Program-made: the position numbers and the translations under genes
Assembly: GCA_035546335.1 (NCBI GenBank)
Contig: DATKDP010000056.1
Location: 1 to 64,000, forward strand
DNA: 64,000 nucleotides
From: DATKDP01 sp035546335
GTDB lineage: Bacteria; Acidobacteriota; Thermoanaerobaculia; Gp7-AA8
Direction: 5' to 3'
Notes under the pieces: generated by a model
Databases searched by the model: none
What the model saw: only the letters and a program-made list of their open reading frames with translations
What the model was told of the DNA's origin: nothing
Shown here: in pieces, positions 46,466 to 56,262 of the stretch
How positions within the stretch are numbered: the first letter of the stretch is position 1
Layout of the letters: each line of letters begins with the position of its first letter

Positions 46466-47284
46466 ATGCAGAACGGCGTCGGTCGCGTCATCCGCGAAGC
46501 GAGGGAAAAACAGGGGCTCTCCCAGGAGCGTCTCGCATCGCTGGCCGGCATCAGCAGGCGCCAGCTCGCCACCGTCGAGCTCGGCGGAAATACCTCCCTT
46601 CGTATCCTGCGCAAGCTCGCGCGCGCACTCGATCTCGACGAGATTCCGATCGGTGACTTCACCCTCACCGACCGCCAGGAGTCGCCCGGTGCCGGCGACA
46701 GCCGCCTGCTCACGCAGCTCGCTTCCGCCGAATCGTCGATCAGGACGGCACAGGCGAAATTGAATGAGATTCAGGCTGCAATAGGTCGCCCGCGCGGCCG
46801 GCGCGATCCAGGGCACGGATCGATCATTGCGGAGCGTCCGGCGGAAGCCTGGAGCGACGACCACATCGTGGAAGTGCCTCTGTTCGCCGAGCTCTCGCCC
46901 GGTCGCCCTCTGCGGTATTCAGACGGCTTGATCCGCGCGAGCATTCCCGCCAGAGCCATCGACTCCGGCGAGACGGTGATTCGATTCCGCGGGAACGAGC
47001 TCGAGCCCGAAGGCATCGCAGAAGGAGATCTGCTGGTCGTCGAGCTCCGGCCCGATGGAAATGCCGCGACGGGAGAGCTCGTGGTGATCGTCGTCTCGGG
47101 CGAAGCGCTCGTCGGGCGGTGGTGGAACAAGCGCGGCTCGATCGAGATTCGAGCTCCTCGATCCGCGACACCGCTGCGATCCATTGCTTCCGGCGAGCCG
47201 CATCTGATCCTCGGAGCTGTGACCGAGATCGTTCGAGGGAAATCACGAAGGCGGCGAAAGCAGAAGCGAGCCTCGACCGAATAG
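46466..47284 (+). CDS. HTH repressor with LexA/S24-like C-terminal domain, catalytic residues lost
   Basis: 272 residues. The N-terminal Xre HTH is KQGLSQERLASLAGISRRQL. A linker of about 70 residues leads to a S24-fold dimer domain (FRGNELEPEGIAEGDLLVVE, then ELVVIVVSGEALVGRWW). Where LexA has the catalytic Ser in GMSM, this reads GNEL, and the catalytic Lys position is Gly, so self-cleavage is not expected. A TTG at 46463 just before the ATG is an alternative start. Divergent from another HTH gene. Confidence 0.85.
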   Translation: MQNGVGRVIREAREKQGLSQERLASLAGISRRQLATVELGGNTSLRILRKLARALDLDEIPIGDFTLTDRQESPGAGDSRLLTQLASAESSIRTAQAKLNEIQAAIGRPRGRRDPGHGSIIAERPAEAWSDDHIVEVPLFAELSPGRPLRYSDGLIRASIPARAIDSGETVIRFRGNELEPEGIAEGDLLVVELRPDGNAATGELVVIVVSGEALVGRWWNKRGSIEIRAPRSATPLRSIASGEPHLILGAVTEIVRGKSRRRRKQKRASTE

Positions 47285-47306
47285 TGCCAGAGGGTCATCG
47301 CGCTCC

Positions 47307-48338
47307 TCATGAACGCGCGCCGTACTGCTTCGCGTAATACTCCTTGTACTCCGCGCTCCGCTCCTTGATCGCTCGCCACCACGGCTCGTTGTCGAGGTAC
47401 CAGCGGACGGTTCGCTCGAGAGCCTCGTCGAAATCGGTTTGCGCGGTGAATCCGATGGCCGAAAGCTTCGAGGTATCGAGCGAGTAGCGGCGATCGTGAC
47501 CCTGGCGATCGACGACGTGCCGGATCAGAGTCTCGGGCTTTCCGGTGATCTGCAGGATGCGCCCCGTGATCTCGCGGTTCTCCCGCTCGTTTCCGCCGCC
47601 GATGTTGTAAGTCTCGCCGTTCGAGCCCCTCTCGACGAGAAAATCGATCGCCGCGCAGTGATCGTCGACGAACAACCAGTCGCGCACATTCTTCCCGTCT
47701 CCGTAGAGAGGGAGAGGAATGTCGTCGATCGCGTTGGTGACGAAGAGAGGGATGAGCTTTTCCGGGTATTGAAACGGGCCGAAGTTGTTCGAAGCGCGCG
47801 TGATGATCACCGGCAGCCCGTAGGTCTGAGCGTAGGCATACGCCATCCGATCGCCGCCCGCCTTCGAGGCGGAATAAGGGTTGCGCGGATTGAGAGGGTC
47901 GTTCTCACCGAACGAGCCTGTATCGATCGAGCCGTAGACTTCGTCGGTCGAGATCTGAACGAAGCGTTTGAGGTCGGGAGCGTGCTTTCTCCCCTCTTCG
48001 AGCAGGACGAGCACTCCATGAACGTCCGTCTGGATGAACGTCCCCGCCTCCATCAGCGAGCGGTCGACGTGCGTCTCCGCAGCGAAATTCACGACGACGT
48101 CGACTCCCGAGCCATCCACGCCCCGGTAGGCGTCCGCCACCGCGACCGGGTCGGCGATGTCGCCTTGAAGAAAGCGGTAATTCGGCTGCCCTTCGTATTC
48201 GGCCAGATTCTCACGGATCCCCGCATAGGTCAGCTTGTCGAGATTGACCACACTCGCCTCGGAACCGTACTTGCGGAACAGATGACGGATGAAATTCGAG
48301 CCGATGAATCCGGCACCGCCGGTGACCAGGTAGCGCAT
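47307..48338 (-). CDS. rfbB: dTDP-glucose 4,6-dehydratase
   Basis: 343 residues, extended SDR. GGAGFIG binds NAD; the catalytic STDEVYG and YSASK motifs are intact. It converts dTDP-glucose to dTDP-4-keto-6-deoxyglucose, the branch point for rhamnose and other deoxysugars in surface glycans. The other rml genes are not adjacent. ATG 48338 has an AGGAAGACAGGA leader. Divergent from a DUF502 gene. Confidence 0.96.
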   Translation of the reverse strand: MRYLVTGGAGFIGSNFIRHLFRKYGSEASVVNLDKLTYAGIRENLAEYEGQPNYRFLQGDIADPVAVADAYRGVDGSGVDVVVNFAAETHVDRSLMEAGTFIQTDVHGVLVLLEEGRKHAPDLKRFVQISTDEVYGSIDTGSFGENDPLNPRNPYSASKAGGDRMAYAYAQTYGLPVIITRASNNFGPFQYPEKLIPLFVTNAIDDIPLPLYGDGKNVRDWLFVDDHCAAIDFLVERGSNGETYNIGGGNERENREITGRILQITGKPETLIRHVVDRQGHDRRYSLDTSKLSAIGFTAQTDFDEALERTVRWYLDNEPWWRAIKERSAEYKEYYAKQYGARS

Positions 48339-48428
48339 TCCTGTCTTCCTCTGAGTAATCAGTTTGCTGTGGTGGTGCCCGAGCCTTCTATCATGATGAT
48401 GAACGGAGCACAACTCGGGAGGAATCAA

Positions 48429-48980
48429 ATGAATTTTCTCGTCAGAAACTTCCTGCGCGGACTGGCGATCACCGTTCCGATCGTCGTGACCGTCTACGTC
48501 TTCTATCAGGCCTTCACCTGGATCGACCAGATCATCGCCCTGCCGGCTCCCGGCCTCGGGTTCGCCCTCACCGTGGCCGCGGTCATCGCCATCGGGATCC
48601 TCGCCTCGAACTTTCTGGTCCGCTCGCTGCTCGAGGTCATGGAGCGGGTCTTCACCCGCGCCCCCTTCATCAGGATCGTCTACACGGCGATCAAGGACCT
48701 CACCGATGCCTTCGTCGGCGATCGGAGGAAATTCAATCGTCCGGTCCTGGTGCGAATTCCGCCTTCGGGAGAGATCAAAGTCCTCGGATTCATCACGCGC
48801 GAGAGCATCGGCCTCGCCGGACTCGACGGGCATGTCGTCGTCTACCTGCCACAGTCGTACAACATCGCCGGCAACCTCCTTCTCCTTCCAGCGGAGAATG
48901 TGGAGCCCATCGCCGTCGACAGCTCGCAACTGATGACCTTCATCGTGTCGGGAGGGGTGTCAGGTCTGAGCCCAGGATGA
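48429..48980 (+). CDS. DUF502 family membrane protein
   Basis: 183 residues with two N-terminal membrane helices (GLAITVPIVVTVYVFYQAF and FALTVAAVIAIGILASNFL) and a soluble domain with the family's PGSGEIKVLGF-like sequence (PPSGEIKVLGFIT) and VVVYLPQSYNIAGN. GGGAGGAA precedes the ATG. Function unknown. Confidence 0.88.
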   Translation: MNFLVRNFLRGLAITVPIVVTVYVFYQAFTWIDQIIALPAPGLGFALTVAAVIAIGILASNFLVRSLLEVMERVFTRAPFIRIVYTAIKDLTDAFVGDRRKFNRPVLVRIPPSGEIKVLGFITRESIGLAGLDGHVVVYLPQSYNIAGNLLLLPAENVEPIAVDSSQLMTFIVSGGVSGLSPG

Positions 48981-49025
48981 CACTCCGGCCCGTATCGACG
49001 ATAATGGCTCGCGACCCTCAACTCC

Positions 49026-51686
49026 ATGCCGATCTCATCGTCGACTCGCCTCGGTCCCTACGAGGTCGTCTCACGCGTTGGCGCGGGAGGCATGGGTGAA
49101 GTCTGGCTGGCGAAAGACACGCGGCTCGATCGCAGCGTCGCGATCAAGGTGCTCCCGCCCATTCTCGCCGACAACGCGCAGTTCAGGACGCGATTCGAGC
49201 GTGAGGCGAGATCGATCTCGCAGCTCAATCATCCCCACATCTGCACGCTCTATGACGTAGGGCAGGAAGACGGTCTCGACTACCTCGTCATGGAGTATCT
49301 CGAAGGGGAGTCGCTGGCGGATCGCATCAAGCGCGGTCCCCTCCCGATCGGCGAAGTCCTTCGAATCGGAACGCAGATGGCGTCGGCTCTCGCCGCTGCG
49401 CATCGTCACGGAATCATCCATCGTGATCTGAAGCCAGCCAATGTCATGTTGACCAGCGTTGGGGCGAAGCTTCTCGACTTCGGTCTTGCGAAGGCAGCCG
49501 TTGTCCAGGTCAGCACGGAAGGGGCAACGGAGCATCGGGCGCTCACTCAGGAAGGGACGATTCTCGGAACGTTCCAGTACATGGCGCCCGAACAGCTCGA
49601 GGGAATCGACATCGACGCCCGCACCGACATCTTCGCCCTGGGCTGCCTCCTCTACGAGATGGCGACGGGAAAACGGGCATTCGAGGGAGCGAACAAGACG
49701 AGTCTGATCGCGGCGATCGTCTCGTCGCAGCCGCCACCGATCTCCGCGGTCCAACCGATGACACCGCCGCCCCTCGAGCACGTCATCCGCAAATGCCTCG
49801 CGAAGCAACCGGACGATCGTTGGCAATCCGCTCAGGACGTGGCCGGCGAGCTTCAATGGATTGCCGAAGGAGGATCGCAGATCGCCGTGGCGGCTCCCGT
49901 CGTCCGCCGCAGGAGAACGAGAGAGAGAATCGGCTGGACTGCGGCCACCATCCTCTTCGCAGCGACCGTCGCAACCGTCTCACTCTATGTCCGCCAGCTT
50001 GCCGGAGAACGGACGCGCCAGGCGGTGCACAGCTCGATCATCGGAGAGAACGGCCAGCCGTATGCATACTCGGCGAGCTCGTTCGGGCCGGTACTGTCGC
50101 CTGATGGGCGCCGTTTCGTGTTCGTCGCTCGAGGCGGCAGCGGGACCGACGTTCTCTTCGTTCGTTCTCTGACTTCCCTGCAGGCCCAGCCACTCGCCGG
50201 ATCGGAGGGCGCATCCTATCCTTTCTGGTCGCCGGACAGCCGCTTCATCGGATACTTCGCCAACGGCAAACTGAGGAAGATCGACGCGAACGGCGGGCCG
50301 CCTTCGACCCTGGCTAATGCCGGCACCGGACGCGGAGGAAGCTGGAGTCCGGACAATGTCATCGTCTTTTCGCCCGATTCCGCCGGCCCTCTCTATCGCA
50401 TTTCCGCCGATGGGGGAGAACCGAGAGCCGTTACCGAGATCGCACGGGATCGGAGCTCCCCGACGCATCGATGGCCCTCCTTCCTGCCCGACGGGAAGCG
50501 ATTCCTCTATCTCGACGCGACCGGCACGAGCGGGATGAAGGAACAGGTGAATGCGATCTGGGTCGGCTCGCTGGATCCGGAGGAGAAACCGGTACGGATT
50601 CTTGGCGGCAAGACACGCGCCCTCTACAGTCGTGGTCATCTGCTTTTCGTTCGTGACGGATTCCTTCTCGCCCAGCGCTTCGACCCGAAGTCACTCGAGC
50701 TGAAGGGCGATCCGCTGACGCTCGCCGAGCAGATCCGGTACCGCGCCGACATCATCGGATCGGCCTATTTCAGTGCTTCCGACCGCGGCCACCTGCTCTA
50801 TCAGGGGGGATCCGCACCGAACATCAATCTGGTCTGGCTGGACCCCGAAGGAAAAGAGCTCGGAAGAGTCGGCCAGCCCGCCATGTATCAACGCCTTCGC
50901 ATCTCTCCGGACGACTCCCGGATCGCCGCCGAGGTGATGGATGCCGGCACCGGGACCAGCGACATCTGGCTCTTCGACGTCGCGAGGGACTCGGGCAGGC
51001 GACTCACGTTCGATCCTGCGCATGACACGACTCCCGTCTGGTCACCGGACGGCGCGACTGTTCTCTTCGGCTCGAACCGCGGCAGCGAAGGACAGCTGAT
51101 CATCAAATCTGCGAGCGGGAGCTCAAAGGAGGAGATTCTGCTCAGCTCGAAACTCTCGAAGGAACCGGCGGACTGGTCGCCCGACGGCCGCCATATCGCG
51201 TTCAATCAGGCGGGGGGCAAGACCGACTTCTGGGCGATGCCGCTCTTCGGAGATCGAAAACCGTTTCCTCTGATCACAGGAGAGTATGAAGAGGGGTGGG
51301 GTCTGTTCGCACCCGACGGAAAGTGGATCGTGTATCTGTCGAACGAGACGGGACAGTACGAAGCTTTCGTGATGCGCTTCCCGCCGGAAGGGTCGCACTC
51401 CCGATGGCAGATCACGACGACCGGCGCGGATTGGGTCGTCGGCTGGCGAAGCGACGGCCGAGAGCTCTACTACATCGATCTCACGGGAAATCTCGCCGCC
51501 CTGCCGATCACGCTGGGCTCGGAGGTCGAATCGGGAGCCTCGCGGATTCTGTTCAGGACCAGCAGCAACACCAGCTGGGCATCGGCGCGCGACGGATCGA
51601 GATTCCTGATGGGAACAAATCCGGCGGGCATGGCTGATTTTCCAGCGACCCTCGTCGTCGACTGGCCCGCGGCATTGAAGCGTTAG
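49026..51686 (+). CDS. Serine/threonine protein kinase with C-terminal beta-propeller (PD40/TolB-like)
   Basis: 886 residues. Kinase domain 12-280: VGAGGMGEV, AIKVL, HRDLKPAN, DFGLAK, APEQ. One membrane helix at about 301-322, then a periplasmic propeller of TolB/PD40 repeats (SPDGRRF, WSPDSRF, SPDDSRI, WSPDGAT and WSPDGRH blades). The kinase is cytoplasmic and the propeller outside, a sensor layout abundant in Acidobacteria. The start ATG lacks a clear ribosome site. Convergent with the ccm operon. Confidence 0.95.
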   Translation: MPISSSTRLGPYEVVSRVGAGGMGEVWLAKDTRLDRSVAIKVLPPILADNAQFRTRFEREARSISQLNHPHICTLYDVGQEDGLDYLVMEYLEGESLADRIKRGPLPIGEVLRIGTQMASALAAAHRHGIIHRDLKPANVMLTSVGAKLLDFGLAKAAVVQVSTEGATEHRALTQEGTILGTFQYMAPEQLEGIDIDARTDIFALGCLLYEMATGKRAFEGANKTSLIAAIVSSQPPPISAVQPMTPPPLEHVIRKCLAKQPDDRWQSAQDVAGELQWIAEGGSQIAVAAPVVRRRRTRERIGWTAATILFAATVATVSLYVRQLAGERTRQAVHSSIIGENGQPYAYSASSFGPVLSPDGRRFVFVARGGSGTDVLFVRSLTSLQAQPLAGSEGASYPFWSPDSRFIGYFANGKLRKIDANGGPPSTLANAGTGRGGSWSPDNVIVFSPDSAGPLYRISADGGEPRAVTEIARDRSSPTHRWPSFLPDGKRFLYLDATGTSGMKEQVNAIWVGSLDPEEKPVRILGGKTRALYSRGHLLFVRDGFLLAQRFDPKSLELKGDPLTLAEQIRYRADIIGSAYFSASDRGHLLYQGGSAPNINLVWLDPEGKELGRVGQPAMYQRLRISPDDSRIAAEVMDAGTGTSDIWLFDVARDSGRRLTFDPAHDTTPVWSPDGATVLFGSNRGSEGQLIIKSASGSSKEEILLSSKLSKEPADWSPDGRHIAFNQAGGKTDFWAMPLFGDRKPFPLITGEYEEGWGLFAPDGKWIVYLSNETGQYEAFVMRFPPEGSHSRWQITTTGADWVVGWRSDGRELYYIDLTGNLAALPITLGSEVESGASRILFRTSSNTSWASARDGSRFLMGTNPAGMADFPATLVVDWPAALKR

Positions 51687-51741
51687 TTTTGTTAGGCGCT
51701 CGCCCCGCGTGCGGGTTGAAAACTCGCGCCCCTTCATCCGC

Positions 51742-53076
51742 TCACTGCAGCGTGATCCGCAGGTTCTGATCGCCGAGCGTGACCGAATCGACCGCCGCCT
51801 TCGGCTCGCTCGGGTCGCGCGTCATCGCATCCCCGTCGGCGTCGAGACGCACATCGATACGCAGGCGCTCCGGCAGCGGCTGTCCCATCATCGAGTGCGC
51901 TGAGGTCAGCTGAAATGCGACGGGGAACGCGGCCGCTTCGATCCGGACCACCGCGACCGGCGGACCTCCTACGACTCCTTCGGGTCTCGCAGTGATGAAG
52001 AGGATTCCGCCGCCGCTTCGCGATCCCGACAACGCGATCGTTCCGGCGACGCTCTTCGGATCGGTGGAGAGGGCTGGAGTCGCCGGTGCTGCCGCGACCG
52101 GAGGAGTCCCGGCTTCCACAGGCTCCTGGCGATTCGCCCGGATCTCGGCCAGGAGCGTCCTGAGCGCATCAGCGTGATCGGGCCGCCTTCTCGCCGCCTC
52201 CTCGATCGCGCTCTCGGCCTCGGCCGAACGCCCCGACAAAGTGTAGAGAAGACTCAACTGAACCCAGCCGTCGAGAAAGTCGGGGTCCTTCTGCGTCGCG
52301 ACCTTCAACATCTCCTCGGCGAGGTCGTACTGGCCCATCGCGATTCTGACGAACGCCTGATAGGTGAGGCCGCGCGGATTCTCCGGATCACGCTGCAGAA
52401 CGAACTGCGTTTGATCGAACACCGACATCAGATTCTCCCGCACGAGATACGCCTGCGCGAGCTCCAGGCGGAGGTTCAGATCTTCCGGCGAGCGCGCCAC
52501 CGCCTGCTCGAGATTCACCACCTCCGCGTCTCCGGCTGCCACCACGCCCGCCGGTGCCATCCCGGTGCCTCCGGTGGCCAGCCCATCGGGCTCCCTCTGG
52601 GTCATCGCCTGCATCACGAAGAATCCGAGAAAGGCGAGGACGCTGACCGAGCCGGCACCCCACAGAAAGCCGCGAAGGCCGGGACGATGCACGAGAACGC
52701 CTTGCGCCTCGTCGTGCTCCCCTTCCACCTCCTGAGCAGGGAGTGGCAACGAGAGGGGTGTTGGCGCAAGAGTCGCCTCCAACGCGTCGAGGCGACGCAG
52801 CACGTCTGCAGCCTCGAGCTCCGCCTCGAAGCGTTCTGTCGCCAGCGACTCGGGGGAACCTTTTGCGTCCGCGTCGTCGAGCTCGCGGAGATGCTCGATC
52901 AGCACGTCACGCTTCGCTTCGAGATCGCGCCGCTCGAGCTCGACCTCCTCCGGCGCGCGCAGCGTGCCTCCCTTCGAAGCGACCTTGATGCGATAGATCA
53001 TGAAGAGACCGATGGCGAGGCCGACGCCGAGAATCACGCTGGCGGAGATCCAGTCGATCGATGCGGTTTGATTCAT
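51742..53076 (-). CDS. ccmI: Cytochrome c maturation protein CcmI/CycH-like (TPR)
   Basis: 444 residues. Two membrane helices (about 10-30 and 138-158) flank a cytoplasmic coiled coil (ELERRDLEAKRDVLIEHLREL). TPR repeats cover about 185-310. A beta-rich C-terminal domain typical of CcmI ends the protein (GGILFITARPEG, MGQPLPERLRIDV). It holds apocytochrome c for heme attachment. Last gene of the operon; its ATG overlaps the ccmH stop. Confidence 0.88.
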   Translation of the reverse strand: MNQTASIDWISASVILGVGLAIGLFMIYRIKVASKGGTLRAPEEVELERRDLEAKRDVLIEHLRELDDADAKGSPESLATERFEAELEAADVLRRLDALEATLAPTPLSLPLPAQEVEGEHDEAQGVLVHRPGLRGFLWGAGSVSVLAFLGFFVMQAMTQREPDGLATGGTGMAPAGVVAAGDAEVVNLEQAVARSPEDLNLRLELAQAYLVRENLMSVFDQTQFVLQRDPENPRGLTYQAFVRIAMGQYDLAEEMLKVATQKDPDFLDGWVQLSLLYTLSGRSAEAESAIEEAARRRPDHADALRTLLAEIRANRQEPVEAGTPPVAAAPATPALSTDPKSVAGTIALSGSRSGGGILFITARPEGVVGGPPVAVVRIEAAAFPVAFQLTSAHSMMGQPLPERLRIDVRLDADGDAMTRDPSEPKAAVDSVTLGDQNLRITLQ

Positions 53077-53693
53077 CGGGGCTCCTCTCCTGACGCGTCC
53101 GGCGAGGAAGGCATGCGCCCTCCCGGCCAGCCGTAGGCGAGCTCCCGGACTCGCAGCACGTACGGGATGAGGGCGTCGTCATCAGGAAGGCGATCGCGAT
53201 CGATGCCGGCAGCTTCGATGCCCTCCGACGACAGTTGTTCCGACGGTTTCGCTCTCATCCTTCCGATCGCGATCCAGACGACCCCGCCTCCAACCAGGAG
53301 CGCGATCAGCGGCGCGATCCAGACGAGCCAGTTGACTCCCCGCAGGGCGGGGCTGAGCCGGACGAACTCGCCATAAGAGCTCTCGAAATAGTCGACGATC
53401 TGTTGCTGGTCGTAGCCGCGCGCGAGGAGGTCGCGCACCTGATTTTTCATGTTGATCGCCATCGGCGCCGGAGAGTCGTTCACGGACAATCCCTGACATA
53501 CGGGACACCGGAGCTGCGCTGAGACCTGATGCGTCTTTTCCTCGAGCGCCTCCCCCGCAAGCCGTTCGCCCCGCGGCGGGCCGACGACACGCTCGACATC
53601 GGGCGTGGTGATCGACACGACGGGCGTCTCGCCGTCCGCGAGGGCAGCCATGGAGAAGAGAATCACGACGAGCACTCCGGCAGCTCGAATCAT
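53073..53693 (-). CDS. ccmH: Cytochrome c maturation protein CcmH
   Basis: 206 residues with a signal peptide, the LRCPVCQ redox motif (about residues 62-68), GxSPA-like NDSPAP and a C-terminal membrane helix. It reduces apocytochrome c and hands it to CcmF. It starts with an ATGA overlap of the ccmG stop and ends with an ATGA overlap of ccmI. Residues after about 150 are an extension beyond the basic CcmH domain. Confidence 0.95.
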   Translation of the reverse strand: MIRAAGVLVVILFSMAALADGETPVVSITTPDVERVVGPPRGERLAGEALEEKTHQVSAQLRCPVCQGLSVNDSPAPMAINMKNQVRDLLARGYDQQQIVDYFESSYGEFVRLSPALRGVNWLVWIAPLIALLVGGGVVWIAIGRMRAKPSEQLSSEGIEAAGIDRDRLPDDDALIPYVLRVRELAYGWPGGRMPSSPDASGEEPR

Positions 53694-54223
53694 CGGATCA
53701 CGCCTTCCGGAAGGATTTTTCGCAGCTCGCGACCGATCGCATCGGACGTCAAAGCTCCTTCGAACTTCGAGACGATCGTTCCGTTGGCGTCGATGAAGAA
53801 CGTCTCCGGAACGCCACCGACCCCATAGGCGATGGCGGTCTTGCCGTGATCGTCCATCAGCGTCGGATAGCCGCTGCCGTTCTGCCTGAGGAAACTGAGG
53901 ATACGATCCTCTTCGTCCTCGAAAACGATCCCGAGAAACTGCACGTGGTCGCGCAACTGCGCTGCGGTTTGCAGCAGGAGCGGATTCTCCTCGTGACACG
54001 GAACGCACCAGGTTGCCCAGAAGTTGACGACCACCGGCTTGCCCTTCAGCCCGTCGAGTGCGATCGGACTGCCGGTTCCAACCTGCGCAAGGGCGAACGC
54101 CGGCGCCGATCTGCCGACGAGAGGAGATTGCACTCTGCGCGGGTCCTTCCCCAATCCGAGGAAAAGAAATAGAACGAGGACCGCAGCGAGAGAACCACCG
54201 ACGATGAGGACATTCTTGTTCAA
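53690..54223 (-). CDS. ccmG: Thiol:disulfide interchange protein CcmG/DsbE
   Basis: 177 residues with a TTG start three bases after the ccmF stop. N-terminal membrane anchor, thioredoxin fold with VNFWATWCVPCHEE (WCVPC) and a cis-Pro region GVPETFFID. Reduces the heme-binding Cys pair of apocytochrome c. The ATG-less start has only a G-rich stretch before it. Confidence 0.94.
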   Translation of the reverse strand: MNKNVLIVGGSLAAVLVLFLFLGLGKDPRRVQSPLVGRSAPAFALAQVGTGSPIALDGLKGKPVVVNFWATWCVPCHEENPLLLQTAAQLRDHVQFLGIVFEDEEDRILSFLRQNGSGYPTLMDDHGKTAIAYGVGGVPETFFIDANGTIVSKFEGALTSDAIGRELRKILPEGVIR

Positions 54224-54225
54224 GG

Positions 54226-56262
54226 TCAGCCCCCCACGACATTCTCTCGCCCGATCGTAGGACGTGACGGCACGCCCGCAGCACCGGCCTCCGCGCTCGC
54301 GGAGAGGGCGGCAACCGAGCGACGCCTCGGCAGCAGCGCGACGAAACCGCCGAGCGCCATGATGCCCACGGCGATCCAGATCCAGCCGACCATGGGATTG
54401 ATCATCGCCATGAGTCCAAGGCTCTGATTCCTCACGTCGATGTTCATCGCCGAGAGATAGAGGTCGCCCGACAACGTCGAATGGACCGACGGCGTGCCGA
54501 TCGGCTCCCGCATCGACTCGTACTGATTCATCCGCGGGGCGAGCGAGGCGACCTTCCTGCCGCCGCGCATGACGTCGACGTGCGCGATGGTCGCCTGGCG
54601 ATGCGGTTCGGCACGCATCTCGACTCCCGTAAAGGTCAGCACATACCCGCCGATCTCCACCGACTCGCCTCGGGCGAGCTGTGCCTCGGTCGAAACTTTC
54701 ATCGTGCTGCTCACGGCGATCGCAATGATGACGATGATCGCGCCGGCGTGAACGAGATGGCCGCCGAGCCGGCGGCGACCGCGAACGAGCTGAGCTTCCT
54801 TGAATGCCGTCGCCAGGCTCTCGCCTCGCGCACTTCTGCGGCGCAGCGCCGGAATGGCCAGCTCCTGCAGAGTGACCCACGCGGCAAATCCTCCGAGAGC
54901 GAGCGTGATCAGGGTCCAGGGAGCTCGAACCCCGAACAGCAGGCCGAGAACCAAGAGAACGATCCCGCCGGCGATCGGCGGCAGAAGTGCTCTCCGCATC
55001 TGAACCGCGGTTGCCTTTCCCCACGGCAGCGCCGGACCGACTCCCATCAGGAAGAGGAGGGCCGCACCGATCGGAACCGCCATCTTGTCGAAGTACGGTC
55101 TGCCGACGCTCATCTGCGTACCCTTGAGCGCCTCGACGATCAGCGGGAAGAGCGTCCCGATCAGCACGGTGAAGGTGAAGAGAACGAAGAGGAGATTGTT
55201 GACGAGAAACATCCCCTCCTTACTCGCCCCGCTCTCGATCGCACTTTCGTCCGTCAGCCGGTCGATTCTCATCGCCAGCAGCCCGATGGTCCACAAGAGC
55301 GTGATCGCAAGAAACACGAGAATCGTCGGACCGATCGAGCTCTGAGTGAACGAGTGAACGGAATTGAACACGCCCGAGCGCGTCATGAACGTCCCCAGGA
55401 TCGTCAGCAGAAACGTCGCCAGCACCAGCGTCGACGTCCATCCTTTCAGAATGCCGCGCCGTTCCATGACGATCGCCGAATGGAGCGCCGCGGTCGCAGT
55501 CAACCACGGCAGAAACGACGCGTTCTCGACGGGATCCCACGCCCAGTAGCCACCCCAGCCCAGAACTTCGTACGCCCACCAGCCGCCGAGCATGATCGCG
55601 ACCGTGAGAAAGATCCAGGGAAGCATCAACCAGAAGCGAAGCGGCCGGAGAAAGTCATGCCCGAGCCGCCCGCGCAGAAGTGCCGCCGATGCGAGCCCGA
55701 AGGGAATCGTCATGCCCACATATCCGAGATAGAGAAAGGGGGGGTGCGCGATCATCAGAAAGTGATTCTGCAGAAGCGGGTTCGGCCCCGGACCGTCGAG
55801 CGGAGGATTCATCACGGTGACGAAGGGGCTTGCCGGGCCGGCGATCAGGAAGCTGAAGAAAGCAGCGCAGGCGAGCCAGACGGCGGTCGCATACGGCATG
55901 TACTCCGGATGGTCGTTTCGATTCCAGAAAATTGCTGCCGCGATGAAGAACGCCAGAATCAGACCCCAGAAGAGGATCGATCCCTCGAGCGACGACCAGA
56001 GGCTGACGATCGTCACCCAGGTCGGAACCGAGCGTGATCCGACCTGAGCCACGTAGCTGACCGAAAAGTCGTGCACCAGCAGCGCGTAGATCATCACCAG
56101 ATTGGCTGCGGTCATCAGACCGGCGAACAAATAGCCGAACCAGCGCGTCCATCGCGCCCCCTGCCGCGACTGGAGCCTCCCGGCGGCAAAGCCGACGACG
56201 GCTCCGATCGTCGAAACGAGCAGACAAAGGAGAATCAGCGAGCGGCCGAGCGCCGCAGTCAT
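54226..56262 (-). CDS. ccmF: Heme lyase CcmF
   Basis: 678 residues, about 15 membrane helices. The tryptophan-rich heme handling loop GGYWAWDPVENASFLPW is at about 238-254 with conserved His residues around it. Joins heme from holo-CcmE to apocytochrome c together with CcmH and CcmI. Overlaps ccmE by four bases. Confidence 0.97.
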   Translation of the reverse strand: MTAALGRSLILLCLLVSTIGAVVGFAAGRLQSRQGARWTRWFGYLFAGLMTAANLVMIYALLVHDFSVSYVAQVGSRSVPTWVTIVSLWSSLEGSILFWGLILAFFIAAAIFWNRNDHPEYMPYATAVWLACAAFFSFLIAGPASPFVTVMNPPLDGPGPNPLLQNHFLMIAHPPFLYLGYVGMTIPFGLASAALLRGRLGHDFLRPLRFWLMLPWIFLTVAIMLGGWWAYEVLGWGGYWAWDPVENASFLPWLTATAALHSAIVMERRGILKGWTSTLVLATFLLTILGTFMTRSGVFNSVHSFTQSSIGPTILVFLAITLLWTIGLLAMRIDRLTDESAIESGASKEGMFLVNNLLFVLFTFTVLIGTLFPLIVEALKGTQMSVGRPYFDKMAVPIGAALLFLMGVGPALPWGKATAVQMRRALLPPIAGGIVLLVLGLLFGVRAPWTLITLALGGFAAWVTLQELAIPALRRRSARGESLATAFKEAQLVRGRRRLGGHLVHAGAIIVIIAIAVSSTMKVSTEAQLARGESVEIGGYVLTFTGVEMRAEPHRQATIAHVDVMRGGRKVASLAPRMNQYESMREPIGTPSVHSTLSGDLYLSAMNIDVRNQSLGLMAMINPMVGWIWIAVGIMALGGFVALLPRRRSVAALSASAEAGAAGVPSRPTIGRENVVGG

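Noticed and set aside
51687..51741. CCCGC-GT-GCGGG stem between kinase and ccmI
   Set aside because: The loop would be only 2 nt and no U tract follows on either strand, so a terminator call is not supported.
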